DNA of 41,680 nucleotides from an uncultured Celeribacter sp. (GTDB lineage Bacteria; Pseudomonadota; Alphaproteobacteria; Rhodobacterales; Rhodobacteraceae): NCBI GenBank assembly GCA_938008015.1, contig CALLMA010000011.1, positions 1 to 41,680 on the forward strand, in the 5' to 3' direction. The position numbers and the translations under genes are program-made. Of this stretch, positions 1-9,528 are shown piece after piece. Under the pieces are notes generated by a model. It was not told the origin of the DNA. It worked only from the letters and a program-made list of their open reading frames with translations, and did no database searches. Within the stretch, counting starts at the first letter, position 1. Every line of letters starts with the position of its first letter.

Positions 1-13
1 AAACCCAGACTGA

Positions 14-1280
14 ATGCTAAAACGCATCAATAAACGCCTGCGGACAGTGGACGTCTGCGTTTCCTAATCCTTAGCCCTATACACAACTGTTCGTCTTACA
101 GATGGGACGGTGGTTGGCGGAGCGGCCCCTAATCAGCTCCGTTTTATCAAACCAAAAGGTCAGGATGATTTCAGCCCCATACCTGCCGCCGCAGATCTAT
201 ACTGGAGCGATGTCGTGGGTGACTCTGATGTCATTTTTGCCAAGAAAACCAAAGATGGTGCGCTTCTGGTGTTTGATGGCGCAGGATTTGCCCCGTCTCC
301 CATTCCTGAAAAAGGTCACACGCATCTGGGCGAGTTTCTGCCGTGGTATTCTAAAGCGATTGATGGTTTTTTTACCGCATGGCGCGCCGATATCTGGTTT
401 CATAGACCTGGGGATCCAGGTTGGCGTCAAGTACAGGAAAGCGAAATACAATTCGTGGGCGCCTTCTTGGGGTTTGTACGAGCGCGGCTCACGGGACATT
501 CTTAGCCCCGATAGGGCCCTCTTAAAGGTCATTTCCAAGAACGCCTTGTCGCTCAGGCAGTACCGCATCTCAGATGGCTACCCAACCGACATGCTCCCCT
601 CTCTGGCCGGCCAATGGCATCAAGTTGCCGATTCAGGCGAAATCGTAGGGTGGCGTGGGTTTCAGTCGCGATATCTTTTTTCAGCTGAAGACCACGAGAA
701 GGTCGAAGAGCGCACCCCTCAATTCGTCCGTATCGCTCCCAACTCCGATACGCCGGAGGTCATTGCAGACCTGCGCCCGTTGATCTTAATTCATGACGAA
801 AACTCGATCAGCTATCAGTACAGCTTCGCGGCTATTGCTAAGACAGATCGTCTTTACTTTTTACATGAAGATGGCTTTGCTTACTATTCCAATGGCAAGG
901 TCAAGCGCCTCCCTGCCGAATGGTTGGACAGTGTCGGGAAACTCCCTCACTTTGTTACAACCAACCACGCGCTGTACATTGCGGCGGGCAATGGCTTTTT
1001 CCTTGTCGGAGAGGACGACACACTCACCCATGTTGTCGCGCCGCAGTCTCAAGCGGGCTTTGGGGTGGATCACAATGCGTTCGAGCTAGAATGCGAGGGG
1101 TATGGCGTCGGTTTTTTTGGTTCGAAGACGGGCATCTATTCTTTTGACTTGAATGGAATGGTCACGTTGATTGAGCAATTTCCTGCGCCGGTTAAGCCAT
1201 ACGGGGTTATGCCTGATGGAAAGTCTGGCTTATTTTCAGAAAGAGACGGACATCTGAAATTGCTGAGCGCAGAGTGCTAA
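14..1280 (+). pseudogene. Broken gene of unknown function (internal stop plus frameshift)
   Basis: Two coherent reading frames join to make one protein of about 410 residues. The first half reads from ATG at 14 in frame 2, meets a TAA at 65-67, then stays open from 68 to 502. The second half reads in frame 3 from about 445 to the TAA at 1278-1280. Both halves look like coding sequence, with repeated Trp/Tyr/Phe-rich beta-strand patterns, for example FTAWRADIWFHRPGDPGWRQ in the first and DRLYFLHEDGFAYYSNGKV in the second. This resembles a beta-propeller or a cell-surface repeat protein, but I recognise no family. The frame change falls at about 445-500. GTG at 110 could restart the first half. 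An assembly error could also explain both lesions. The first 20 nt of the window may hold the end of another gene (frame 3, ending ...TEC then TAA). Confidence 0.6.
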
Positions 1281-1376
1281 AGCCAACTCAATACGGCCCT
1301 CATATACTAGAGCTTAGCGACTGATAAGTGCTTTATTCGTGATGAATTTCTCTCTCAAAGGAGAGATTCGTAGGAT

Positions 1377-2162
1377 TTATAAAAGATCAATATTTTTCAA
1401 GCTGTCTTTCAAAGTCACCTTGCCTGTGATCATCTGCTTTAGGTGTTGCAACTGCATATCAGTTGGTTTGAAGGCTGTTTCTTCTGCCCAACCGCCACCA
1501 CTCCCCAAGTACAGCTCTTTGTTTTTCTTTTTGATAAAATGCATAAAGATATCAATCGGAGATGTTGCAATATTGAAAGCAAATACGCCAGAGCATACCA
1601 TGGATATACTTAAAATTACGAGCCAAATAGTCATCTGGCTCATTTGCCAAAACTGCCAAGAGATTAGCGCACTTAACACAGCTAAGCCGCAGAAAAGAAC
1701 ATTCCACAGCACTGCATTCGGATAAGATGCTTTAAGCTTTTTATTATTGCTATCGCTATTGCTACGATCATATTGCTCACCCCCAGTCAACCTATGCATC
1801 TCGATTGATTGCACAGATAAAGCGATCAAATCGATGCGAAGCTTAACGAGATCCTCAACAAGTCCTGTGAAAAGATTAGGCGAGTTTAAGGTGCGAAATA
1901 TCAAATTTGCTTGTGGCAAGTTAACCTGTAGATAGCTCCGATCATTACTAGAAAACAAAGCAAAAAAGCGCTTTATCGGGCTTCGCTGGATTTCGTAATA
2001 ATTCTCGACAGCAATTTTCAAAAAGACATAAAACTCTTCAATGTCTTGAGGCATCATCGTGCTGCTGCCCTTCAAACCGCCAGCGGACCACGCTGTATTG
2101 ATTTTCAGCGTGCTCACGCGGGCGGTTCTGCTTTCTGGTATCTTGAAGATCTTATTTGTCAA
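1377..2162 (-). CDS. Hypothetical two-helix membrane protein behind carB
   Basis: This is a 261-residue protein I do not recognise. The N-terminal 145 residues are soluble and mixed alpha/beta. A hydrophobic hairpin follows at about residues 150-170 and 178-200 (two membrane helices with a short turn), then a basic stretch with KKKNKE and a C-terminal soluble tail of about 45 residues. The long form starts at TTG, 3 nt after the carB stop, with an AGGA about 10 nt upstream lying inside the last carB codons, so translation could be coupled to carB. An alternative start is ATG at residue 36 or 37 (MMPQDIEE). No terminator separates it from carB. The sequence is more AT-rich and Asn/Ser-rich than its neighbours, which may indicate a recently acquired or fast-evolving gene. 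A function cannot be assigned. Confidence 0.7.
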   Translation of the reverse strand: MTNKIFKIPESRTARVSTLKINTAWSAGGLKGSSTMMPQDIEEFYVFLKIAVENYYEIQRSPIKRFFALFSSNDRSYLQVNLPQANLIFRTLNSPNLFTGLVEDLVKLRIDLIALSVQSIEMHRLTGGEQYDRSNSDSNNKKLKASYPNAVLWNVLFCGLAVLSALISWQFWQMSQMTIWLVILSISMVCSGVFAFNIATSPIDIFMHFIKKKNKELYLGSGGGWAEETAFKPTDMQLQHLKQMITGKVTLKDSLKNIDLL

Positions 2163-2165
2163 AGA

Positions 2166-5100
2166 TTATTCCTGCAGGCTTTCGACCTCTATGTCCCCTT
2201 CCGCGCGGGCTTTGATGGCCATGGCGGCGGCGTGGGAGGCGGCGGCTGTTGTGAAGTACGGGATCTTATCATAAAGTGCGACTTTGCGGATTTCTTTTGA
2301 ATCCTCAACGGCCTGTGCGCCTTCAGTTGTGTTAAATACGACTGAGATTTCGCCATCCTTGAGGATATCAACGAGATTTGGACGACCTTCATACACTTTA
2401 TTGACGACAGTTGCTGGCACATCGTGCTCTGCGAGATAGGCCGCTGTTCCGCGTGTGGAAACGATTTCAAACCCAGCTTCGACCAATGTCTTGGCGGCTT
2501 CGATCATCTTTGGCTTTTTGTCATAATCTTTGATAGAAATGATTGCCTTGCCGCCTTGCGGAAGGTCTGTGCCTGCGCCCATTTGCGCTTTTAGGAATGC
2601 GCGCTCGAATGTGACGTCTGAGCCCATGACTTCGCCTGTAGAGCGCATCTCTGGGCCTAGGATTGTATCGACCCCTGGGAAGCGTGCAAAGGGCAGTACA
2701 GCCTCTTTCACGGCGAATTTACCGGTTTTGGACGGGTCAACAAGATCGAAAGCATCAAGTTTTTCGCCTGCCATGAGGCGTGCAGCAATGGATGCGATCG
2801 GTGAGTTCACGGCCTTTGCAACAAATGGCACGGTTCTTGAGGCGCGTGGGTTGACCTCAATCAGGTATATCACATCGTCTTTGACGGCGAATTGGATATT
2901 CATCAAGCCAACCACATTCAGTGCCAAGGCAAGGGCTTTGGTTTGTGTGTGGAGTTGCTCGATGATTTCAGGTTTCAAAGAGTATGGCGGGAGTGAGCAA
3001 GCTGAATCGCCTGAGTGTACCCCAGCTTCTTCAATATGCTGCATGATCCCAGCAATATGCACGCTTTCACCATCACAGAGCGCATCCACATCTACTTCGG
3101 TTGCTCCAGACAGGTAGCTATCAAGCAGAACAGGGCTATCGCCAGAAACGACAACAGCAGATGAGATATAGCGCTTGAGGCCTTCCATATCACGCACGAT
3201 TTCCATCGCACGACCGCCTAAAACATAAGAAGGGCGGATCACGAGAGGGAAGCCGATTTCTTCTGCGATCTTGATGGCCTCTTCATCTGTCGATGCAATG
3301 CCATTTTCTGGTTGTTTGAGTTCGAGACGGTTCACCAAATCTTGGAAGCGCTCGCGATCTTCAGCTAAGTCGATCGCATCAGGCGTTGTGCCAAGGATTG
3401 GAATGCCGGCTTCTTCGAGGTCATTTGCAAGCTTGAGTGGCGTTTGCCCGCCAAATTGCACGATCACGCCATGCAAGGTGCCGTTTTCTTTCTCAATGCG
3501 TAAAATCTCCATCACATGTTCAAATGTTAATGGTTCAAAATAGAGGCGGTCGGAGGTGTCATAATCCGTCGAAACAGTTTCAGGGTTACAATTGACCATG
3601 ATCGTTTCATAGCCTTGATCACTGAGCGCATAGCAAGCATGGCAGCAGCAATAATCAAATTCAATGCCTTGGCCAATGCGGTTTGGTCCGCCGCCTAAAA
3701 TGACAACTTTCTTGCGATCACTTGGGCGTGCTTCACATTCCGCTTCGCCCATCACTGGGTTTTCGTAGCTTGAATACATATAAGGGGTCTGCGCTTCAAA
3801 TTCAGCGGCACAAGTGTCGATGCGTTTGAAAACAGCATTCACACCTAAGCCGTGGCGCGCTTGGCGGACTTCATTTTCACTTTTGCCCAAAATATTTGCA
3901 AGGCGCGCATCGCTAAAGCCCATCATCTTGAGATGGCGTAGGCCTTCCGCATGATCTGGCAGACCATTTGCACGGACATCTTCTTCGGCGTCCACGATTT
4001 CGCGAATGCGCTCCAAGAACCATGGATCATAGGAGTTTGCCGCGCGGATTTCTTCATTGCTCAATCCATGGCGCATCGCTTGTGCGATGACGCGGAGGCG
4101 ATCAGGCGTTGCCACAGAAAGCGCTTTGATAACGGCAGATTTCTCTGGTGCGCCTTCGATTTCGATCTCATCAAAACCAGAAAGTCCTGTTTCCATCGAT
4201 GCCAAAGCTTTTTGCATCGATTCGTGGAAGCTGCGGCCAATGGCCATAACTTCGCCCACAGATTTCATCGCCGTTGTTAGATATGGTTCGGCACCTGGGA
4301 ATTTCTCAAAAGCAAAGCGTGGAATTTTTGTGACAACGTAATCGATTGTTGGCTCAAAGGAGGCTGGTGTTACTTTTGTGATATCATTATCAAGCTCATC
4401 AAGCCTATAGCCCACCGCGAGTTTCGCAGCGATTTTGGCAATTGGGAAGCCTGTTGCTTTTGAAGCCAAAGCCGATGAACGAGAAACGCGTGGGTTCATC
4501 TCAATCACGACCATGCGCCCATCTTCAGGATTTACAGCCCATTGTACGTTTGAGCCGCCCGTTTCCACGCCGATTTCACGCAAGACATTGATCGAATGCG
4601 TGCGCATAAGCTGATATTCTTTATCAGTGAGTGTCAAAGCTGGGGCAACCGTCACGGAATCGCCTGTGTGAACACCCATTGGATCTACGTTTTCGATTGC
4701 ACATACGATGATCGCGTTGTCGGCTGTGTCGCGAACCACTTCCATTTCGTATTCTTTCCATCCAAGCAGACTTTCATCTACCAAGATTTGCGCCATTGGC
4801 GAGGCTTCGAGGCCTGAGCGGCAATAATATTCGTAATCTTCGCGGTTATACGCAATGCCGCCGCCTGTGCCGCCCAATGTGAAAGCGGGGCGAATGATGG
4901 CAGGCAGACCAATTTCTTCCAACGCTTCCATCGCATCTTTAAGGCCGGCTTGGATATCGTATTTGCCCGCTTCATTCTTTGGGGCGGCAACGATGGTTGC
5001 CTTAGGGTTTTCAATCCCTAGACGATCCATAGCCTCGCGGAAGAGCTTGCGGTCTTCGGCCATCTCAATCGCATCGCGCTTGGCACCGATGAGTTCGACA

Positions 5101-5435
5101 TTAAATTTTTCCAGCACACCCATGTCATCAAGTGACAGAGCTGTGTTGAGCCCTGTTTGACCGCCCATTGTTGGCAAAATCGCATCAGGGCGCTCTTTTT
5201 CAACAATCTTGGCAACAACTTCGGGTGTGATCGGCTCAATATAAGTCGCATCAGCGAGGCCCGGGTCTGTCATGATTGTTGCTGGGTTGGAGTTAACCAA
5301 AATGACGCGGTAGCCTTCTTCTCGAAGTGCTTTACAAGCTTGCGCCCCTGAATAGTCAAACTCACAAGCTTGACCGATAACAATCGGGCCAGCCCCGATG
5401 ATCATGATGGATTTAATGTCAGTTCTTTTTGGCAT
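2166..5435 (-). CDS. carB: Carbamoyl-phosphate synthase large subunit
   Basis: CarB (1089 residues, full family length) makes carbamoyl phosphate from bicarbonate, two ATP and ammonia channelled from the CarA glutaminase. It feeds pyrimidine and arginine synthesis in the cytoplasm. The two homologous ATP-grasp halves are clear. The first begins [17 protein letters not shown] (residues 14-30) and carries [18 protein letters not shown]. The second begins [15 protein letters not shown] (about 577-591) and carries [16 protein letters not shown]. The C-terminal MGS-like regulatory domain (about 955-1070) contains TRGTAAYL and VYEGRPN. The start [16 protein letters not shown] is the usual one, with GAGGT upstream. 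carA is not adjacent. The gene is divergent from aspS across a 334-nt gap and is followed at 3 nt by an unknown membrane protein. pyrD is also in this window, but 14 kb away. Confidence 0.98.
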   Translation of the reverse strand: MPKRTDIKSIMIIGAGPIVIGQACEFDYSGAQACKALREEGYRVILVNSNPATIMTDPGLADATYIEPITPEVVAKIVEKERPDAILPTMGGQTGLNTALSLDDMGVLEKFNVELIGAKRDAIEMAEDRKLFREAMDRLGIENPKATIVAAPKNEAGKYDIQAGLKDAMEALEEIGLPAIIRPAFTLGGTGGGIAYNREDYEYYCRSGLEASPMAQILVDESLLGWKEYEMEVVRDTADNAIIVCAIENVDPMGVHTGDSVTVAPALTLTDKEYQLMRTHSINVLREIGVETGGSNVQWAVNPEDGRMVVIEMNPRVSRSSALASKATGFPIAKIAAKLAVGYRLDELDNDITKVTPASFEPTIDYVVTKIPRFAFEKFPGAEPYLTTAMKSVGEVMAIGRSFHESMQKALASMETGLSGFDEIEIEGAPEKSAVIKALSVATPDRLRVIAQAMRHGLSNEEIRAANSYDPWFLERIREIVDAEEDVRANGLPDHAEGLRHLKMMGFSDARLANILGKSENEVRQARHGLGVNAVFKRIDTCAAEFEAQTPYMYSSYENPVMGEAECEARPSDRKKVVILGGGPNRIGQGIEFDYCCCHACYALSDQGYETIMVNCNPETVSTDYDTSDRLYFEPLTFEHVMEILRIEKENGTLHGVIVQFGGQTPLKLANDLEEAGIPILGTTPDAIDLAEDRERFQDLVNRLELKQPENGIASTDEEAIKIAEEIGFPLVIRPSYVLGGRAMEIVRDMEGLKRYISSAVVVSGDSPVLLDSYLSGATEVDVDALCDGESVHIAGIMQHIEEAGVHSGDSACSLPPYSLKPEIIEQLHTQTKALALALNVVGLMNIQFAVKDDVIYLIEVNPRASRTVPFVAKAVNSPIASIAARLMAGEKLDAFDLVDPSKTGKFAVKEAVLPFARFPGVDTILGPEMRSTGEVMGSDVTFERAFLKAQMGAGTDLPQGGKAIISIKDYDKKPKMIEAAKTLVEAGFEIVSTRGTAAYLAEHDVPATVVNKVYEGRPNLVDILKDGEISVVFNTTEGAQAVEDSKEIRKVALYDKIPYFTTAAASHAAAMAIKARAEGDIEVESLQE

Positions 5436-5680
5436 AGCAGACCTCGATTGCAGGCGATAAGGAGCTTGAGCGCGTTTTCAGCTTATGAGTATAAGAGATT
5501 CCATGTGGAAATACGCAAATTGTCGTGGTTATAACGAAGCCTGTGCTTCATTCAAGTGCGATATGGAGTCTTTTTAAAGATATTTTCGCTTTTGCCTCCA
5601 GACTCACGTGAGTTCGCCAAACTTCGGCCTCAATTAAGGATAAATTAAGCAAACAATAGCTATTCCCAGCCTTAGAAGAC

Positions 5681-5709
5681 TTGACTTTCCAAGATACAAG
5701 CTGTGTATC
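5681..5709 (+). promoter_or_regulatory. Possible aspS promoter
   Basis: TTGACT (5681-5686) is followed after 17 nt by TGTATC (5704-5709). The -35 box matches the sigma-70 consensus at five of six positions; the -10 is weak. This would give a leader of roughly 50 nt containing the hairpin at 5734-5749. Confidence 0.4.
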
Positions 5710-5733
5710 TCATATCAATAAATTGCATCTATT

Positions 5734-5760
5734 TCTAGGATCACCTAGAGGACCGAAGGA
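5734..5760 (+). promoter_or_regulatory. aspS leader hairpin and ribosome-binding site
   Basis: TCTAGG-ATCA-CCTAGA (5734-5749) is a perfect 6-bp stem with a 4-nt loop. It ends just before the Shine-Dalgarno sequence AAGGA (5756-5760), which sits 9 nt from the aspS ATG. There is no T-run, so it is not a terminator. It may shape ribosome access or mRNA stability. Confidence 0.4.
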
Positions 5761-5769
5761 ACGATTATC

Positions 5770-7563
5770 ATGCACGCCTATCGCACTCATACATGTGCCG
5801 ACTTAAATAAATCAAACGAAGGCGAAACCGTTCGTCTCTCAGGCTGGGTTCACCGCATTCGCGATCACGGTGGCGTCCTGTTTATCGATTTGCGCGATCA
5901 TTATGGTATGACACAAGTTCTTTGTGATCCAGATAGCCCTGTTTTCGCAGAGATGGAAAAAGTGCGCTCTGAATGGTGTATCCGCATTGATGGCAATGTC
6001 AAAGCGCGCGATGAAAGCTTGGTGAATGCAAAGCTGCCAACGGGTGAAATTGAAGTTTTCGTGAGAGACTTGGAAATCCTAGGCGATGCGGGCGAATTGC
6101 CATTGATGGTCTTTGGCGATCAAGAATACCCAGAAGAAACACGCCTCAAGCACCGCTATCTCGATCTTCGCCGTGAGCAAATGCAGCAAAATATGATCAT
6201 GCGCTCACAAGTTGTTCAAGATCTTCGTCAGCGCATGTGGGATCAAAACTTCAACGAATTCCAAACGCCGATTATCACCGCTTCTTCGCCTGAAGGCGCG
6301 CGAGATTTCCTCGTCCCATCTCGTTTGCACCCTGGTAAATTCTATGCGCTTCCGCAAGCGCCGCAGCAGTTTAAACAGCTGCTTATGGTTTCTGGTTTCG
6401 ACAAGTATTTCCAGATCGCACCATGTTTCCGCGATGAAGACCCGCGCGCAGACCGCTCCCCAACGGATTTCTATCAGCTTGATGTTGAAATGAGCTTTGT
6501 AACACAGCAAGATGTTTTCGATACTGTTGAACCTGTCATTGCAGGCATGTTTGAGAAATTCGGCAAAGGCCGTGCAGTGAACCGCGATTGGCCGCAAATT
6601 TCTTATAAAGATGCCGCCCTTTGGTATGGCTCTGACAAACCAGATCTTCGCAACCCGATTAAAATGCAAGATGTGTCTGAGCACTTCCGCGGCTCTGGAT
6701 TTGCTATCTTCGCGAAGCTTTTAGAGCAAGACGGCACGCAAGTCCGCGCAATTCCTGCGCCAAAAGGCGGTTCACGTAAATTCTGTGACCGCATGAATAA
6801 ATTCGCGCAGCAAGAAGGCCTTCCGGGAATGGGCTATATCTTCTGGCGCGATCAAGGCGAAGGCATGGAAGCGGCTGGTCCATTGGCGAAAAATATCGGC
6901 CCTGAACGCACAGAAGCTATTCGTCAGCAGCTCGGCCTTGAAGTGGGCGATGCGGCCTTCTTCTTGGGTGGTAAGCCAAAAGCATTCGAGCGCGTTGCGG
7001 GCAAAGCACGTGATACAATCTGGGCAGAAACGCCAAAATCACCTGAAGATGCAAATTGGGCTGCACAGTTCAAATTCGCATGGATCGTCGATTTCCCAAT
7101 CTATGAAAAAGATGAAGAGAGCGGCGCGATTGATTTTGAACACAACCCATTCTCAATGCCGCAAGGCGGGATGGATGCTTTGAATGGCGATCCGCTTGAA
7201 GTCAAAGGCTGGCAGTATGATCTGGCTTGTAACGGTTATGAGCTTGTTTCAGGTGCGATCCGAAACCATCAGCCAGAATTGATGCTTAAAGCCTTTGAAA
7301 TTGCGGGCTATGATGAAGCGGAAGTGAAATCTCGCTTTGGTGCGCTTTATCAAGCCTTCCAATTCGGTGCACCTCCGCATGGTGGCTGTGCTATGGGGAT
7401 CGACCGCGCTGTGATGCTTCTCGCAGATCAAGATAACATCCGTGAAGTCATGCTCTTCCCAATGAACCAACGTGCGGAAGACTTGATGATGAACGCCCCA
7501 AGCGAGCCGCAAAACGAACAACTTCGCGAACTCAATTTGCGTGTGATCCCAGCAGATTCTTAA
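5770..7563 (+). CDS. aspS: Aspartate-tRNA ligase, probably acting on tRNA-Asp and tRNA-Asn
   Basis: This class II synthetase (597 residues, normal bacterial length) charges tRNA with aspartate. The N-terminal OB-fold anticodon-binding domain covers about residues 1-110. Class II motif 2 is [19 protein letters not shown] (about 220-238), the bacterial insertion domain lies at about 290-420, and motif 3 GIDRAVMLL is at about 543-551. The anticodon-domain loop reads RDHGGV with His33. At this position His marks non-discriminating enzymes (P. aeruginosa type) and Leu marks discriminating ones (E. coli type). I therefore infer that Asp-tRNA-Asn is made here and then amidated by GatCAB, which is not in the window. 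Start ATG has AAGGA 9 nt upstream. The gene is transcribed alone and ends in a strong terminator. Confidence 0.97.
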   Translation: MHAYRTHTCADLNKSNEGETVRLSGWVHRIRDHGGVLFIDLRDHYGMTQVLCDPDSPVFAEMEKVRSEWCIRIDGNVKARDESLVNAKLPTGEIEVFVRDLEILGDAGELPLMVFGDQEYPEETRLKHRYLDLRREQMQQNMIMRSQVVQDLRQRMWDQNFNEFQTPIITASSPEGARDFLVPSRLHPGKFYALPQAPQQFKQLLMVSGFDKYFQIAPCFRDEDPRADRSPTDFYQLDVEMSFVTQQDVFDTVEPVIAGMFEKFGKGRAVNRDWPQISYKDAALWYGSDKPDLRNPIKMQDVSEHFRGSGFAIFAKLLEQDGTQVRAIPAPKGGSRKFCDRMNKFAQQEGLPGMGYIFWRDQGEGMEAAGPLAKNIGPERTEAIRQQLGLEVGDAAFFLGGKPKAFERVAGKARDTIWAETPKSPEDANWAAQFKFAWIVDFPIYEKDEESGAIDFEHNPFSMPQGGMDALNGDPLEVKGWQYDLACNGYELVSGAIRNHQPELMLKAFEIAGYDEAEVKSRFGALYQAFQFGAPPHGGCAMGIDRAVMLLADQDNIREVMLFPMNQRAEDLMMNAPSEPQNEQLRELNLRVIPADS

Positions 7564-7590
7564 ATCGAAACTTCTCTATAAAACAACAAG

Positions 7591-7621
7591 GCGCAGCTGT
7601 TCTTTTCAGCTGCGCTTTTTT
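7591..7621 (+). terminator. Intrinsic terminator of aspS
   Basis: The 9-bp perfect stem GCGCAGCTG (7591-7599) pairs with CAGCTGCGC (7607-7615) across a 7-nt loop and is followed by six T residues. It lies 27 nt after the aspS stop. Confidence 0.93.
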
Positions 7622-7777
7622 ATTGCCAGAACGCCTCACAACAGTCTCTCTTTTATGTGAACACATTGTGAACAAATGGCCCTTTTAAAGTCTGAGATAG
7701 AGGCCTATATCTATAACACAAGGAAACGGAAAATCTTTCAAATGAAAGAATATCCAATTAAAATCAAAGGCGTAGAT

Positions 7778-8113
7778 ATGACTTTCAAGGCAATCACAAC
7801 AGCAATCGTAACTGCAACAATTCTTTTTGGTGGCGCGGCACATGCCGATTCAATCTTCCAAAGAGGCGCACAAAATTTTGATACAAACATCTCTTTAGAT
7901 TTGGTTCGTGCCTCCTCTGACGGGACTGTAAAAGTCTACAACTATCATGGCGGCGAACGTGGTGATTTGCTTGGAATGACCGATGTACACGCTGGTGCGA
8001 ATACAGACGTAAAGATCAAAATTAGAACAACAAGCTCTGATGAGCTCCTCGCAGTTCTTTCAGTGGATGGTTTTGAAGCTGCTGTTGAAGATCTTAACGA
8101 GGCAAGCAACTAA
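7778..8113 (+). CDS. Small secreted protein of unknown function
   Basis: The protein has 111 residues from ATG 7778, preceded by AAAGG at 7 nt. The frame is also open upstream (an ATG at 7742), but only the 7778 start puts a proper signal peptide at the N-terminus. That peptide has Lys near the start, a hydrophobic core at about residues 6-20 and a cleavage site AHA|DS at 23/24. The mature 88-residue part has beta-strand character and a central patch, VYNYHGGERGDLLG followed by HAGAN. I recall similar short periplasmic proteins in Rhodobacter-type genomes, but no function. It is monocistronic, between the aspS terminator and its own terminator. Upstream, TGTGAACA occurs twice at 11-nt spacing (7656-7663 and 7667-7674), which could be a regulator site. 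Confidence 0.75.
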   Translation: MTFKAITTAIVTATILFGGAAHADSIFQRGAQNFDTNISLDLVRASSDGTVKVYNYHGGERGDLLGMTDVHAGANTDVKIKIRTTSSDELLAVLSVDGFEAAVEDLNEASN

Positions 8114-8142
8114 GCTTCCCCAATTTTCTAATCTTCCTGCCT

Positions 8143-8201
8143 TTAAGCTTTCGCTCCCACGCATCCTCCCTGCGTGAGAGCGAGGGCTTAAATTATTTTT
8201 T
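8143..8201 (+). terminator. Terminator of the small secreted protein
   Basis: This is a long interrupted stem: TTAAGC (8143-8148) with GCTTAA (8186-8191) outside, and CGCTC plus CACGCA with TGCGTG plus GAGCG inside, with loop 8164-8170. The T-rich run ATTATTTTTT (8192-8201) follows and overlaps the last codons of ubiK on the other strand. Confidence 0.75.
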
Positions 8202-8444
8202 AAGCACCTCTTCAAGCGCTTCAAGACGTTTTTTTAGATCTTCGTTTTCTTCGCGTGCTTTTTGCGCCATGTCTCGAACGACATCAAATTCTTCACGCGT
8301 CACAAAATCACGCTCAGCCAGCCAGCGATCAAGCAGACCTGATATTGCTGTATTCGCTTCATCCTTCGCCCCTTGAGCGACGCCCATAGCATTTGTCATA
8401 AGCTGCGAAATATCGTCTAAGATCTTATTTTTTGTTTGCATCAT
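8193..8444 (-). CDS. ubiK: Ubiquinone biosynthesis accessory factor UbiK (BMFP family)
   Basis: This 83-residue protein belongs to the UbiK/YqiC family, also called BMFP. In enterobacteria UbiK helps the late hydroxylation steps of ubiquinone synthesis together with UbiJ, and Brucella BMFP has membrane-fusing activity in vitro. The N-terminal half is an amphipathic helix (DDISQLMTNAMGVAQGAKDE). The C-terminal half, from about residue 45, is a charged coiled coil ending KKRLEALEEVLKK, thought to drive trimerisation. Two ATGs in tandem (8444 and 8441) follow GGAG by 4 and 7 nt; the second may be the real start. The frame extends further upstream (to 8480) without support. It is divergent from lgt, with 88 nt between the starts. 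Confidence 0.88.
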   Translation of the reverse strand: MMQTKNKILDDISQLMTNAMGVAQGAKDEANTAISGLLDRWLAERDFVTREEFDVVRDMAQKAREENEDLKKRLEALEEVLKK

Positions 8445-8532
8445 ATCACTCCAAAATATTTTTATCTTATATGGGGGCATTTGTGATCATACACAAGCTT
8501 GACACTCTCAACTTTCATGGCATTGATGCGGC

Positions 8533-9432
8533 ATGGACTTATTTACGATGATGACACTCCCCGCTGTTTTAAACTTCCCTGATATCTCACCTACTCTTTT
8601 TGAGATTAATTTAGGGCCCATTCATATTGCTCTAAGATGGTATGCGCTGGCATATATTTTTGGAATAATTCTTGGCTGGAGTTTGATTTCTTATACGCTT
8701 AAGCGCGCTGAGTTGTGGCCAAATAATCAAGCCCCCATGCGCAAGGAGCTTTTTGAAGATCTTGTGACTTGGATTATTATTGGCGTGATCGTTGGAGGGC
8801 GCTTAGGCTATGTGCTTTTCTATCAACCTGCCCAATATCTCGCCGATCCCATCGAGATTATACGTGTTTGGAATGGGGGAATGGCCTTTCATGGCGGCTT
8901 TTTAGGTGTTGTTATCGCCGCGTTTATTTGGGGAAAAAGAAATGATGTGCCCTTATTGCCGCTTGCCGATAGTCTCGCGCTAGCCGCTCCCATTGGGCTT
9001 TTGTTTGGGCGCTTGGCTAATTTTATCAACGCCGAACTATGGGGCAAGCCATGGGATGGGCCTTGGGCGGTGATCTTTCCGTTCAGCGACGCGCAGAGCT
9101 GCACCAATGTGGGCGACTATTGTGCCAGACACCCTTCACAACTATATGAAGCTGGTCTTGAGGGGCTTCTTCTCGGTGGTATTTTATTGACGCTCGCATT
9201 CGGTTTTAAAGCTCTGAAACGATCAGGCTTGATAACGGGCTTGTTCTTGATGGGGTATGGCGTTTCGCGATTTATCGTCGAATTTTACCGAGAAGCGGAT
9301 CAACAATTTATCTCCATTGATAATCCAGCAGGGCATGTTTTCTTCTTTATGCAAATGGGGCAAATTCTATCCTTGCCGCTTATCTTCTCTGGGCTTTATC
9401 TGATTTTCATGAGCCGCAAGCATCGCGCCTAA
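8533..9432 (+). CDS. lgt: Prolipoprotein diacylglyceryl transferase
   Basis: Lgt (299 residues) moves diacylglycerol from phosphatidylglycerol to the lipobox cysteine of prolipoproteins in the inner membrane, the first step of lipoprotein maturation. Family landmarks are GGRLGYVLFY (88-97), GGMAFHGGFLG (115-125, with the conserved His120), the signature GRLANFINAELWG (159-171) and HPSQLYE (200-206). About seven hydrophobic helices are visible. The signature has Ala in LANF where Gly is usual, a mild change. The ribosome-binding site is weak; a second in-frame ATG lies at residue 6 or 7. The next gene downstream encodes a predicted lipoprotein that Lgt would modify, though a small terminator lies between them. 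Confidence 0.97.
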   Translation: MDLFTMMTLPAVLNFPDISPTLFEINLGPIHIALRWYALAYIFGIILGWSLISYTLKRAELWPNNQAPMRKELFEDLVTWIIIGVIVGGRLGYVLFYQPAQYLADPIEIIRVWNGGMAFHGGFLGVVIAAFIWGKRNDVPLLPLADSLALAAPIGLLFGRLANFINAELWGKPWDGPWAVIFPFSDAQSCTNVGDYCARHPSQLYEAGLEGLLLGGILLTLAFGFKALKRSGLITGLFLMGYGVSRFIVEFYREADQQFISIDNPAGHVFFFMQMGQILSLPLIFSGLYLIFMSRKHRA

Positions 9433-9451
9433 CCGCCAGCTTGCGGTTTTT
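9431..9451 (+). terminator. Short terminator after lgt
   Basis: The 6-bp stem AACCGC-CAGCTT-GCGGTT (9431-9448) has T residues running through 9451 and overlaps the lgt stop codon. It is small and may be leaky. Confidence 0.55.
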
Positions 9452-9528
9452 CGCGACTTTTTAGAAAAGCTCTTTTTAGATTGTAGGAATCAGTTATAGT
9501 TATCTTATAAAAATAATTGAGGCATAAA

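Larger units (their letters stand above)
5436..5769. other. Divergent carB/aspS control region
   Basis: This 334-nt gap has no convincing gene on either strand. It holds two perfect dyads. TTCCATGTGGAA lies at 5499-5510, just upstream of a minus-strand TATACT (5488-5493) that could be the carB -10 box. ACTCACGTGAGT lies at 5602-5613, near the middle. A plus-strand promoter and a leader hairpin for aspS lie nearer to aspS and are listed separately. Which proteins bind the dyads is unknown. Confidence 0.5.

Noticed and set aside
102-500. Reading the first 400 nt of the broken gene in the same frame as its second half
   Set aside because: That translation has poor, unpatterned composition, while the alternative frame gives coherent strands; I take the alternative frame as the true one.
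1351-1366. TCTCTC-AAAG-GAGAGA hairpin between the broken gene and the minus-strand membrane-protein gene
   Set aside because: The stem is only 6 bp and no T-run follows on either strand, so I do not call it a terminator.
7742-7777. Earlier ATG for the small secreted protein
   Set aside because: It would bury the signal peptide behind 12 charged residues; ATG 7778 has its own AAAGG.
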